Below, one piece after another: positions 22,248 to 30,697 of a stretch of DNA of 64,000 nt (its first letter is position 1; every line of letters begins with the position of its first letter). The stretch covers positions 2,294,001 through 2,358,000 of the forward strand of contig NZ_CP117449.1 of the NCBI RefSeq assembly GCF_030687835.1, given 5' to 3'. The DNA is from Pseudomonas hefeiensis. GTDB lineage: Bacteria > Pseudomonadota > Gammaproteobacteria > Pseudomonadales > Pseudomonadaceae. Made by a program: the position numbers and the translations under genes. Under the pieces are notes generated by a model. That model did not search any database. It was not told the origin of the DNA and saw only the letters and a program-made list of their open reading frames with translations.

Positions 22248-24539
22248 ATGCCGTACCGCGTCTTATTCGGCAGTCTGTTGCTGCTGTTGTCTTTGAACTC
22301 AGCGGCAAAGGATCCCGCGCCGGCGATTTCCTACACCCGCGACATCCAGCCGATCTTCACGGAAAAATGCGTGGCCTGCCACGCGTGCTATGACGCTGCG
22401 TGCCAGCTGAACCTGGGCAGTGGCGAAGGCGCGTCCCGGGGCGCGAGCAAGCTGCCGGTCTATGACGGTGAGCGGCGCCTGGCTGCCGAGCCTACCCGCT
22501 TGTTCTATGACGCTTCCGGCCAGCGGGCCTGGCAGCGCAAAGGCTTCTATTCCGTGCTGGATGCTCAAGGCAGTCAGGCCGCGCTGATGGCGCAGATGCT
22601 CGAACTGGGGCACAACACAGCGTTGCAACCCAACGCCAAGCTGCCGCAAGACATCGTGCTGGGGCTTAACCGTGACAACAGTTGCCCGATGCCGGGGCAA
22701 TTCGACGAGTACGCTGCCGCGCATCCCAGGGAAGGCATGCCCCTGGCTGTCACTGGCCTGACCGATCAGCAATATCAGACCTTGCAGCGCTGGCTCGCCG
22801 CCGGGGCTCCCATCGATCAGCAAGCGCTGGCGCCGAGCGCCGCCGAAGCCTTGCAGGTGGTGCAGTGGGAAAACCTGCTCAATGCCCCCGGCGCCCGGGA
22901 AAGCCTGGTGGGCCGTTGGTTATTCGAGCACTGGTTCCTGGCGCACATTTACTTCAAGGATGGCGAGCCGGGGCATTTCTTCCAGTGGGTACGTTCGCGC
23001 ACGCCTACTGGCCAGCCAATCGACCTGATCAACACCCGCCGCCCGAACGATGATCCCGGCACCCGCATGTATTACCGGCTCTGGCCAGTGCAAGGGGTGA
23101 TCGTGCATAAGACCCACATCACCTACGGGTTGAGCGCGGCGAAAATGGCGCGGATCAAGAGCCTGTTCTACAGCGGCAGGTGGCAGGTCACTGCGTTGCC
23201 GGGGTACGGGCCGGAGCGTCGGGCCAACCCGTTCACCACCTTCGAAGCGATCCCGGCCCAGGCTCGCTATCAGTTCATGCTCGATAACGCCGAGTATTTC
23301 GTGCGCACCTTTATCCGTGGCCCGGTTTGCCGGGGCCAGATCGCCACGGACGTGATTCGTGACAACTTCTGGGCGCTGTTCCAGGCACCCGAACATGACC
23401 TGTACATCACCGATCCGAATTACCGCGGCCAGGCCACGCCGTTGCTGGCGATGCCTGGGCAGAATGACGACGTGGGCAGCGTCCTGGGTCTGTGGCTGGA
23501 CTATCGGGACAAGCGCAACGAGTACGAAGCCTTGCGTCGCGACAACTATGCCGACCTGCCTGCGCCCAGTTGGTCGACGCTGTGGGCCGGCAACGACAAT
23601 GCCTTGCTGAGCATTTTCCGGCATTTCGACAGTGCTTCGGTCACCAAGGGCCTGATTGGCGAGGTGCCGCAGACGATGTGGCTGTTCGACTTTCCATTGC
23701 TGGAACGCACTTATTATCAGTTGGCGGTGAACTTCGACGTGTTCGGCAACGTGTCCCACCAGGCCCAGACCCGACTGTATTTCGACCTGATTCGCAACGG
23801 TGCGGAGCAGAACTTCCTGCGCCTGATGCCAGCCGACTCCCGTGAGGACTACCTCAACGATTGGTATCAGTCGGGTGGAAAATTCAAAATGTGGCTCGAT
23901 TATGAGGCCATCGACGGCGACAAACCGACCGCTCTCAAGCTTGACGAAAGCGACCCCAAGCGCGATTTCGTCCGGCAATTACTGGTCCGTTACGGCGACT
24001 TGAACGCGCGGCCCGATCCGATCAACCGCTGTGATGGCGCCTATTGCTCGCGCCCGAACATCGACCCGGCCTTACAGAACGCCGAACAGGCCCTCAGTCG
24101 CCTGGCTTCCAGACCGGCGGCGGGCCTGAGCGTCATCAACCAGTTACCGGAAGCGACCATGCTGCGCATCGAAACCGCCGGCGGCCACCGTGAGGTCTAC
24201 AGCCTGCTGCGCAACCGCGCCCACAGTAACGTGGCATTTTTGCTCGGCGAGGCGCTGCGATACCAACCGGGGCTGGACACCTTGACGGTCTATCCGGGCG
24301 TGCTGAGCAGCTACCCGAACTTCATCTTCAACATTCCCGTCGAGCAAGTGCCGGCCTTTGTCGACGCCATGGAACGCGCCCGGGACGGGCAGGCGTTCGA
24401 GCGGATTGTCGAGCGCTGGGGTGTCCGGCGCAGCCACCCGCAGTTCTGGCAGTACTTCCATGACCTGAGCCGCTATATGCAGGAGGTGGAGCCACTGGAA
24501 AGTGGCGTATTGGACATGAATCGCTATCAGAACCTCTGA
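22248..24539 (+). CDS. cti: Cti, periplasmic fatty acid cis/trans isomerase
   Basis: Converts cis unsaturated fatty acids of membrane phospholipids to trans, stiffening the membrane under solvent or heat stress; established in Pseudomonas putida. 763 residues from the ATG at 22248. A signal peptide (PYRVLFGSLLLLLSLNSAAK) is followed by the cytochrome c-type heme motif CVACH at residues 41-45, needed for activity. The long remainder matches the family in length. An upstream ATG at 22182 would disturb the signal peptide and lies in the shared metH promoter region. Single gene. Confidence 0.95.
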   Translation: MPYRVLFGSLLLLLSLNSAAKDPAPAISYTRDIQPIFTEKCVACHACYDAACQLNLGSGEGASRGASKLPVYDGERRLAAEPTRLFYDASGQRAWQRKGFYSVLDAQGSQAALMAQMLELGHNTALQPNAKLPQDIVLGLNRDNSCPMPGQFDEYAAAHPREGMPLAVTGLTDQQYQTLQRWLAAGAPIDQQALAPSAAEALQVVQWENLLNAPGARESLVGRWLFEHWFLAHIYFKDGEPGHFFQWVRSRTPTGQPIDLINTRRPNDDPGTRMYYRLWPVQGVIVHKTHITYGLSAAKMARIKSLFYSGRWQVTALPGYGPERRANPFTTFEAIPAQARYQFMLDNAEYFVRTFIRGPVCRGQIATDVIRDNFWALFQAPEHDLYITDPNYRGQATPLLAMPGQNDDVGSVLGLWLDYRDKRNEYEALRRDNYADLPAPSWSTLWAGNDNALLSIFRHFDSASVTKGLIGEVPQTMWLFDFPLLERTYYQLAVNFDVFGNVSHQAQTRLYFDLIRNGAEQNFLRLMPADSREDYLNDWYQSGGKFKMWLDYEAIDGDKPTALKLDESDPKRDFVRQLLVRYGDLNARPDPINRCDGAYCSRPNIDPALQNAEQALSRLASRPAAGLSVINQLPEATMLRIETAGGHREVYSLLRNRAHSNVAFLLGEALRYQPGLDTLTVYPGVLSSYPNFIFNIPVEQVPAFVDAMERARDGQAFERIVERWGVRRSHPQFWQYFHDLSRYMQEVEPLESGVLDMNRYQNL

Positions 24540-24576
24540 TCAGGATATCCGGGAGCTTTTCCGACAAAAATACTAG

Positions 24577-25218
<642 letters not shown>

Positions 25219-25240
25219 TAGGTGTTCGCTGCGAATACAA

Positions 25241-25264
25241 AAACGGCGCCCGTGAGCGCCGTTT
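25241..25264 (+). terminator. Rho-independent terminator of nfuA
   Basis: AAACGGCGC, loop CCGTGA, GCGCCGTTT followed by TTT. A strong stem with A and T tracts. Confidence 0.95.
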
Positions 25265-25302
25265 TTTATGGGCGCGGATCCGACATCCTCGCAAGCTGAC
25301 CC

Positions 25303-25326
25303 ACCGCTATCGCGAGCAGGCTCGCT
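25303..25326. repeat. REP half left of the IS110 insertion
   Basis: CTATCGCGAGCAGGCTCGCT, the left part of a REP, is cut after the CT at 25325-25326; the missing CCCAC follows the far end of the insertion element at 26496. The same phrase, with CTGACCCAC-GCTATCGCG before it, recurs at 26600-26632. Confidence 0.85.
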
Positions 25327-25341
25327 TGTATGTTTAGACTT

Positions 25342-25420
25342 GAAGGGGTGGGCGGGACTAAAAGCTCGATTCCGACTCTAGCCAGTACGGACCGTGGGAG
25401 ACTTCTCGTCCCGCCCCTTC
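25342..25420 (+). ncRNA. Candidate bridge-RNA target-binding stem-loop
   Basis: Stem GAAGGGG (25342-25348), bulge TGGG, CGGGAC (25353-25358), pairing with GTCCCGCCCCTTC (25408-25420). The enclosed loop holds GCTCG (25364-25368), identical to the REP bases just left of the CT core, and GTGGGAG (25394-25400), the reverse complement of core plus right half CTCCCAC. This is the guide arrangement of IS110 bridge RNAs. Expression was not tested; the donor-binding part is less clear. Confidence 0.65.
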
Positions 25421-25527
25421 TACCCAAAGCGCCAATAAGGAATTCATCGGTAAAACCGACAATAGAGGCAAGCCAGCGCAAAGGTAGACCCCGACAAGCA
25501 CCTAAACCCTAGCTCCGAGGATTCGCT

Positions 25528-26490
25528 ATGACAATCCTTACCTCGCAGACGGTTGTTGGTATTGATATAGCCAAGGCCGAAGTTGTTGTTTATCGCTATG
25601 ACCTGCAAACCACTGACACCATCAAGAATGACCGAACATCCCTCAAACGCTGGCTTAAAACGTTGCCCGCCCAAAGTGCTCTAGCCGTCGAAGCAACCAA
25701 CATCTACCACCTGGACACCGTCGAGCTGGCTCATGCGATGGGGCATCAGGTCTATGTCGTGGATGCTTATCGGGTGAGCAATTATCGTCGCGGCATCGGC
25801 CAGCGGGCTAAGAACGATCCTTGTGATGCTCGTCTGCTGGCGCGGTATTTAACCAATGAACAGCACGAGTTGCGGCTCTGGAGCCCGCCACCGAAAGCCT
25901 ACACGACGTTAAAAAGCCTGCTTCATAGGCGTGCGACGCTGGTCAAGAACCATACCGGCCTGATGTTGAGCTGGCACGATGAGCCTCTGTTAAAAAAAAC
26001 GCTGGCCACTCAGCAAAAGGCGTTCGAACAGGCGATTCAGGCCATTCAGAAGTTGCTACGAAAAGTCAGCAAAGAAGCGGGAATTGAGGCGAATATCGGC
26101 CGCTGCAAAGCCATCGAGGGCGTTGGTGAACTGGTCGCTACTGGATTGGCGACGAGTTTCATGCGAGGTGATTTTGCGGACAGCGATGCATTTATCGCGT
26201 TTTTGGGGATGGACTTGAGGGTCGATGACTCCGGAAAAAAGAAGGGTCAACGGCACCTCACCAAGAAGGGCGATTCAGAGATACGCCGATTGGCTCATAT
26301 CGCTGCAATGACAGCACGCCGCTCGCCTAGATGGAAGCCGTTCTACGAGTCATACCTGGCGAGAGGTTTCTCAAAAACCCAGGCATTGGTGGTGCTGGCC
26401 CGAAAGTTATGCCGGGTGGCATTTGCTTTGATGAAAAATCAGAGCGAGTACCAGCCGACACCTATGTTGCAGGGTTGCCCTGCAACATAG
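25528..26490 (+). CDS. IS110-family transposase (DEDD recombinase)
   Basis: RNA-guided recombinase of 320 residues. N-terminal RuvC-like DEDD domain with Asp13 (GIDIAKAE), Glu55 (AVEATN), Asp97 and Asp100 (NDPCDARLLARY). The C-terminal Tnp_20 domain carries the expected Ser235 (DDSGKKKG) before HLTKKGDSEIRRLAHIAA. All catalytic residues are present, so the enzyme looks active. A GAGG ribosome-binding site lies seven bases before the ATG. The 3' end of the gene is folded into a perfect inverted repeat. Confidence 0.95.
   Translation: MTILTSQTVVGIDIAKAEVVVYRYDLQTTDTIKNDRTSLKRWLKTLPAQSALAVEATNIYHLDTVELAHAMGHQVYVVDAYRVSNYRRGIGQRAKNDPCDARLLARYLTNEQHELRLWSPPPKAYTTLKSLLHRRATLVKNHTGLMLSWHDEPLLKKTLATQQKAFEQAIQAIQKLLRKVSKEAGIEANIGRCKAIEGVGELVATGLATSFMRGDFADSDAFIAFLGMDLRVDDSGKKKGQRHLTKKGDSEIRRLAHIAAMTARRSPRWKPFYESYLARGFSKTQALVVLARKLCRVAFALMKNQSEYQPTPMLQGCPAT
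26464..26488 (+). repeat. Perfect inverted repeat at the IS right end
   Basis: ATGTTGCAGGG, loop TTG, CCCTGCAACAT. It spans the last codons and touches the stop of the transposase, seven bases from the element end. It could be a terminator for the transposase mRNA, a recognition structure of the right end, or both. Confidence 0.8.
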
Positions 26491-26544
26491 AATCTCCCAC
26501 ATTGGGTCCGCAGTGATGTTCGATTTTTTAATCGCCGCAAATCC

Positions 26545-26632
26545 CTGTGGGAGCGGGCTTGCTCGCGAAGGCTGCGCCACATTCAACATCATCAGCTATC
26601 TGACCCACTGCTATCGCGAGCAAGCTCGCTCT
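26545..26632. repeat. REP pair (BIME)
   Basis: CTGTGGGAGCGGGCTTGCTC at 26545-26564 and, inverted, GCTATCGCGAGCAAGCTCGC near 26610-26629. It lies between the IS element and cobM. Confidence 0.88.
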
Positions 26633-26645
26633 CAAAGTTGTGTTT

Positions 26646-27392
26646 TCAGGGTCTGTAGAGATGCGCATGCCCGGCGCGGTACAGTGACGACTCACTGAAC
26701 ACATCATTACCCAGCACGCGTCCCACCAGGATCAGTGCCGTGCGCCGAAAGCCCTTGGCCTGGACCTTTTCGGCGATATCAGCCAGCGTACCCACCACCC
26801 AATCCTGATCCGGCCATGTCGCCCGGTGAATCACCGCAATCGGGCAATCCGCGCCGTAGTGGGGCAGCAGTTCGCTGACGATTTTTTCCAGATGATTGAC
26901 GCCCAAGTGAATCGCCATGCTCGCCCCGTGCTGCGCCAGGCTGCCGAGTTCTTCGCCGGCGGGCATCGCGGTTTTGTCCGCGTAGCGGGTGAGGATCAGG
27001 CTTTGGGAGACGTCTGGCAAGGTCAGTTCGGCGCCCAGCAGGGCGGCGCAGGCTGAGGTCGCGGTCACGCCGGGGATGATCTCGAACGGGATGTCCAGTT
27101 CCCGCAGGCAACGAATCTGCTCGCCGATGGCACCGTACAGGCTCGGGTCGCCGGAGTGTACCCGAGCCACGTCCTGGCCCTTGAAATGAGCGGCCTTGAT
27201 CAACTCGATAATCTGCTCCAGGTGCAGCTCGGCGCTGTTGACCACCTGTTCGGCGCTGTGGCCTTCCAGCACGGCCATGGGCACCAGGGAGCCGGCGTAG
27301 ATGATCACCGCGCAGCTGCGGATCAGTCGCTGGCCTTTGACAGTGATCAGTTCCGGGTCGCCAGGGCCGGCGCCAATGAAATAAACGGTCAT
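26646..27392 (-). CDS. cobM: CobM, precorrin-4 C11-methyltransferase
   Basis: AdoMet-dependent enzyme that methylates C-11 of precorrin-4 in the aerobic cobalamin pathway. 248 residues; the N-terminus VYFIGAGPGDPELITVKGQRLI is the family signature, with the AdoMet-binding RVHSGDPSLYGAIGEQ and the conserved GVTATSACAALLGAELT. The start is the ATG at 27392. It lies 74 bp after cobE on the same strand, so it may be the last gene of the riboswitch-controlled unit. The IS110 element sits beyond its stop and does not touch it. Confidence 0.96.
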   Translation of the reverse strand: MTVYFIGAGPGDPELITVKGQRLIRSCAVIIYAGSLVPMAVLEGHSAEQVVNSAELHLEQIIELIKAAHFKGQDVARVHSGDPSLYGAIGEQIRCLRELDIPFEIIPGVTATSACAALLGAELTLPDVSQSLILTRYADKTAMPAGEELGSLAQHGASMAIHLGVNHLEKIVSELLPHYGADCPIAVIHRATWPDQDWVVGTLADIAEKVQAKGFRRTALILVGRVLGNDVFSESSLYRAGHAHLYRP

Positions 27393-27466
27393 GACCGATT
27401 CCTAAAAGGTGAGTGAGCGACGCTGAATGAAGATCGCTCATGATCGAGGGCGCGAATTATCGGGAT

Positions 27467-27871
27467 TTAGGCCGTGACCGCCAATGCCAGCGTGACGCCG
27501 GGGCCTTTCTGGCGGGGAATCAGCAATGTTGCGGGCGTCGTGCCCAACCGGTCGGCCAGGGCCAGGGCGGCGCTTTCGGCGATGCCATAGCAACCGGTGC
27601 GCTCAAAAGCGATCTCGGAGCGGTGGCTGAGCCGCGCCTGGTAGCTGGACAATTGCCCGGCATTGAAACAGGTCAGCGGCAACTTCAGTTGCTCGGCCAG
27701 CTCCAGCAGACCCGGCTCGTCTTGCTTGAGGTCGATACTGGCCAAGGCTCCAACCCCAGAGAGCTCAATGCCGTGCGCCAGCAGCGTCTGATCAAGCATC
27801 GCCCGCAATGTGCTGGCCGGGCAGCCGCGCTGACAGCCCAGGCCGACCACCAGGATCGGCCCGGTGCTCAT
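27467..27871 (-). CDS. cobE: CobE / CbiG C-terminal domain cobalamin biosynthesis protein
   Basis: 134 residues. The segments LVVGLGCQRGCPASTLRAMLDQTL, ALASIDLKQDEPGLLELAEQLKLPL and the end (LGTTPATLLIPRQKGPGVTLALA) match the stand-alone CbiG C-terminal domain, called CobE in aerobic cobalamin producers, where its exact step is unclear. The ATG at 27871 overlaps the cbtA stop (ATGA), so the two are coupled; the longer frame from 27910 is rejected for that reason. Member of the cbtB-cbtA-cobE unit. Confidence 0.9.
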   Translation of the reverse strand: MSTGPILVVGLGCQRGCPASTLRAMLDQTLLAHGIELSGVGALASIDLKQDEPGLLELAEQLKLPLTCFNAGQLSSYQARLSHRSEIAFERTGCYGIAESAALALADRLGTTPATLLIPRQKGPGVTLALAVTA

Positions 27872-28563
27872 GCGTCGTGGTGAGCCTGGTTGCCGCGACG
27901 GAACAACCACGCGCTGACCAGACCCAGCGCTAGCCAGAACGCGACGTTGGTCACTTGCGAGGCGAGCTTGAACTGGCTTTCAAGTGCTTCGGGCGCCAGC
28001 ATCGAGTGGACCTCAGGCTGCGGCGCGCCGATGACATGGGGCACCAGCAAGGTCGCCACGCCTAGCAGTTTGAGCAACCAATGCCTGCCGAAGACAATCA
28101 GGGCGATGCCCACCGCGGTGGACGCCGCCGTGCCGATCCACCACATCTGCCGCTGGGCCAGATCGGCCGCTGCCGTGCCAGGCAGCTCCGGTGGCAGGCC
28201 AAGGGTGGGCGCCAGGACGAAAGTGGCATAACCGGCCAGACCCCAGAGCAATCCCTGGGACGTGCGAGTCGGCGCACGCAAGGTGTACAAACCCGCCAAC
28301 ATCAGGGCGAAACCCACCGCGACCACCAGATTGCCGCCGGTGGTGGAGAGCAGTCGTTGCCAACCGTCTTGCGGCTCCCACGCTTCGGTGTCATGGGAAT
28401 GAGCAGCCCCAGCGGTGTGTTCATGGAGCTCGGTAGCCGGGGCGCTTTCGTAGGTTTCGGCCTGCAGAATCAGCGGCGATACCCAGAAACTCTGGAGGAG
28501 GGTCAGCAGCAGGGCGGCCAGCAATCCGCTGAAACCGGCGGTTTGCGCGATACGCTTGATCAT
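27868..28563 (-). CDS. cbtA: CbtA, cobalt transporter subunit
   Basis: 231-residue membrane protein of the CbtA family, predicted for cobalt uptake in cobalamin producers and found under B12 riboswitches. About five to six hydrophobic spans: GFSGLLAALLLTLLQSFWV at the start, LVVAVGFALMLAGLYTL, GLLWGLAGYATFVLAPTLGL, AASTAVGIALIVFGRHWLL and VAFWLALGLVSAWLF. A His-rich loop (ELHEHTAGAAHSHDTE) follows the first span and may bind cobalt. Start at ATG 28563, 11 bases after the cbtB stop; it overlaps cobE by four bases. Confidence 0.93.
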   Translation of the reverse strand: MIKRIAQTAGFSGLLAALLLTLLQSFWVSPLILQAETYESAPATELHEHTAGAAHSHDTEAWEPQDGWQRLLSTTGGNLVVAVGFALMLAGLYTLRAPTRTSQGLLWGLAGYATFVLAPTLGLPPELPGTAAADLAQRQMWWIGTAASTAVGIALIVFGRHWLLKLLGVATLLVPHVIGAPQPEVHSMLAPEALESQFKLASQVTNVAFWLALGLVSAWLFRRGNQAHHDA

Positions 28564-28574
28564 GTCGTCAGGTC

Positions 28575-28763
28575 TCAATGGCACGGGAATGCGGCGCTGT
28601 GGCGGGTGTCGTGGGCCGCGTTGTGCACCGCTTCGATATGGGAGAAACCGGCGAAATAGACCAGGCCCGCGCCGAGAATCGAGGCGAAAATCGCTGCGCT
28701 CAGGCGCTGGCTCAGGGTTGTGGAGCTGCTGGCGGTACGGGCGGTGCTGCTGATGGTCGACAT
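28575..28763 (-). CDS. cbtB: CbtB, small cobalt transporter subunit
   Basis: 62 residues with one membrane helix (LSAAIFASILGAGLVYFAGF) and the family's C-terminal His cluster (SHIEAVHNAAHDTRHSAAFPCH), probably metal-binding. CbtB is the usual partner of CbtA. It is the first gene behind the leftward cobalamin riboswitch, so uptake of cobalt should drop when B12 is plentiful. Confidence 0.93.
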   Translation of the reverse strand: MSTISSTARTASSSTTLSQRLSAAIFASILGAGLVYFAGFSHIEAVHNAAHDTRHSAAFPCH

Positions 28764-28881
28764 GGCGCTTCCCTATGGTCTTGTCATCGGGTGAATCGAG
28801 CGCAATGAAACCCCGGGCGCAGGCCCGCCAAGGTTCGAACAGCGCCCGCCCACCGCGGGTTTGTTGATGCATGAGTCATGG

Positions 28882-29090
28882 GCCGGTCTCCGGGCTCGCG
28901 AGGGGCAGGGCTTGTACCTGGCCGGCAAGCGTCACCTTCCCATGCGCCCTTGTTGTAGCAGGGCATGCACAGTGGATCTGACGCTTCTCTCGCTTACCGT
29001 TGCGGGGGCAGCACCGGACTGACGTGGCCTGGCAAGCAAGCACACGATTCACCGGTTTCCCGTTTCACCCTGTGAAGGGCACCCGTAACT
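28882..29090 (-). promoter_or_regulatory. Cobalamin riboswitch leading cbtB-cbtA-cobE
   Basis: Read on the minus strand: the P2-P3 region with AACGGGAAACCGGTG, then CCGGTGCTGCCCCCGCAACGG, CACTGTGCATGCC, and the B12 box GAGCCCGGAGACC near 28884-28896. All conserved blocks of the AdoCbl class are there in order. It lies about 120 bases before cbtB and, by the known mechanism of the family, lowers expression when cobalamin is bound. Confidence 0.95.
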
Positions 29091-29165
29091 AGGCGCACAG
29101 GAGAGCATGGGCGGGGGCTGGGCGTCAATTGGCATGGGTTTACAGGCTGAAACCGAGTCGCATCT

Positions 29166-29262
29166 TTCGCGAGCAAGCCCGCTCCCACACTGGATCGTCA
29201 CCAGGCCCAAAATTTGAAATCAATATAGATCCAGTGTGGGAGCGGGCTTGCTCGCGAAGGCG
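29166..29262. repeat. REP pair between the two riboswitches
   Basis: TTCGCGAGCAAGCCCGCTCC at 29166-29185 with inverted partner GTGGGAGCGGGCTTGCTCGC at 29236-29255. It lies between the two divergent B12 riboswitch units, where promoters for both are also expected. Confidence 0.9.
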
Positions 29263-29317
29263 GTAGCATGTGCACCGCAGAGCTCTCTGGAGATTGACCC
29301 GCCCCCACACCCTGCGT

Positions 29318-29520
29318 AGCCTTGCGCCTTCGAGGTTCTTCGGCATTGGCCGAAGCTAAGAAGGGAACGCGGTCCAAGCCGCGGCTGCCCCCGCAACTGT
29401 GAACGGTGATGTTTCTGCAAGGCCACTGTGCATGCTCTTTTACCAAGGGTGCACGGGAAGGCGCAGCAACTGCCAGTCGACTGACTGGCCCACCGTCAGC
29501 CAGGAGACCTGCCTCGAAAC
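29318..29520 (+). promoter_or_regulatory. Cobalamin riboswitch leading cobW-cobN
   Basis: Conserved blocks on the plus strand: AAGAAGGGAACGCGGTCCAA, GCCGCGGCTGCCCCCGCAAC, CACTGTGCATGC, a short P6 arm, GGAAGGCGCAGCAACTGCC, and the B12 box CAGCCAGGAGACCTGCC near 29497-29513. It ends about 110 bases before cobW, leaving room for an expression platform. Controls cobW and cobN, and perhaps the chelatase partner genes after them. Confidence 0.95.
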
Positions 29521-29629
29521 AGATTCTCACTACAACCGGGCGGGGTGATCCGGTGGCGAAATCTTCCGCGTGCGCTCAAGCGTGCGGATTGTCGTCCCGT
29601 TTGCCCGCCACCTTGCCAAAGGGCATCCG

Positions 29630-30694
29630 ATGAAAACACTGGCCAAACTCCCTGTCACCATCGTCACCGGTTTCCTCGGCTCGGGTAAAACCACCTTGCT
29701 GCGGCACATGCTCGACAACGCCCAGGGACGGCGCATCGCGGTGATCGTCAACGAGTTCGGTGAGCTGGGCATCGACGGCGAAATCCTCAAGCAGTGCTCG
29801 ATCGGCTGCACCGAAGAAGAAGCCAGCGGTCGCGTCTATGAGCTGGCCAACGGTTGCCTGTGCTGCACCGTACAGGAAGAGTTTTTCCCGGTGATGCGCG
29901 AGTTGGTGGCGCGGCGCGGTGACCTCGATCACATCCTTATCGAAACCTCCGGCCTGGCGCTGCCCAAACCCCTGGTCCAGGCTTTCCAGTGGCCGGAAAT
30001 CCGTAGCGCTTGCACCGTCGATGCGGTGATCACTGTGGTCGACAGCCCGGCCGTGGCCGCCGGCACGTTCGCCGCGTTCCCCGACCAGGTCGATGCCCAG
30101 CGCAAACTTGACCCCAACCTGGACCACGAATCACCGCTGCACGAGCTGTTCGCCGACCAACTGGCGAGCGCCGACCTGGTGATCCTCAACAAAGCCGACC
30201 TGATCAGTCCTGAAGACCTGGCCAAGGTGCGCCTGGAAGTGGCCGAAGAGCTGCCGCCGGCGGTCAAGGTCATCGAAGCCAGCAGCGGCCGCCTGCCTTT
30301 GGACGTGTTGATCGGCCTGGGCGCCGGCTCCGAGGAACACATCGACAGCCGTCACAGCCATCACGACCATCACCATGACGGCGACGATGACGACCATGAT
30401 CATGACGCGTTCGACTCCATTTCCATCGAACTGCCCCAGGCCGACGAAAGCCTGCTGCTGGACGCACTGACCCAATTGGTGGTGCAGCACGGCGTGCTGC
30501 GGGTCAAGGGGTTCGCGGCGATTCCTGGCAAGCCAATGCGTTTGCTGATCCAGGGCGTGGGCACGCGCTTCGACAAACATTTCGACCGTCAGTGGGGCGC
30601 CGATGAAGCGCGGGTCACCCGTCTGGTGTTGATCGGCCAGGCGCTGGATGCCGGGTTGCTCGAAGCGCAGTTGCGCGCAGCCCTCAGCGTCTAA
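29630..30694 (+). CDS. cobW: CobW, cobalamin biosynthesis G3E GTPase
   Basis: Metallochaperone-type GTPase, thought to deliver cobalt to the cobaltochelatase. 354 residues from the ATG at 29630. Walker A GFLGSGKT at residues 14-21, the metal-binding GCLCC motif (C-x-C-C) about residues 72-80, base-recognition NKAD later, and a striking His/Asp-rich insert (RHSHHDHHHDGDDDDHDHD) from about residue 239. First gene after the riboswitch; only three bases separate it from cobN. Zinc-directed COG0523 paralogues have the same fold, but the riboswitch and cobN support cobalt. Confidence 0.96.
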   Translation: MKTLAKLPVTIVTGFLGSGKTTLLRHMLDNAQGRRIAVIVNEFGELGIDGEILKQCSIGCTEEEASGRVYELANGCLCCTVQEEFFPVMRELVARRGDLDHILIETSGLALPKPLVQAFQWPEIRSACTVDAVITVVDSPAVAAGTFAAFPDQVDAQRKLDPNLDHESPLHELFADQLASADLVILNKADLISPEDLAKVRLEVAEELPPAVKVIEASSGRLPLDVLIGLGAGSEEHIDSRHSHHDHHHDGDDDDHDHDAFDSISIELPQADESLLLDALTQLVVQHGVLRVKGFAAIPGKPMRLLIQGVGTRFDKHFDRQWGADEARVTRLVLIGQALDAGLLEAQLRAALSV

Positions 30695-30697
30695 GCC

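Larger units (their letters stand above)
25327..26495 (+). mobile_element. IS110-family insertion sequence inserted in a REP
   Basis: About 1,169 bp. The boundaries come from rejoining the split REP: GGCTCG-CT before the element and CT-CCCAC after it, sharing the dinucleotide CT. There are no terminal inverted repeats, as usual for this family. A 201-bp non-coding left end precedes the transposase and only five bases follow it, the layout of the IS110 group in which the bridge RNA comes from the left end. The element has lower GC content than its surroundings. It lies in a gap between nfuA and cobM, so no gene was broken. Confidence 0.88.

Noticed and set aside
25342..25420. Reading the IS left-end hairpin as a plain terminator
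   Set aside because: There is no T-tract after it, the loop is 49 bases long, and it holds both halves of the insertion target.
28784..29188. Small open frames over the leftward riboswitch region
   Set aside because: The sequence is fully explained by the conserved riboswitch blocks and a REP.
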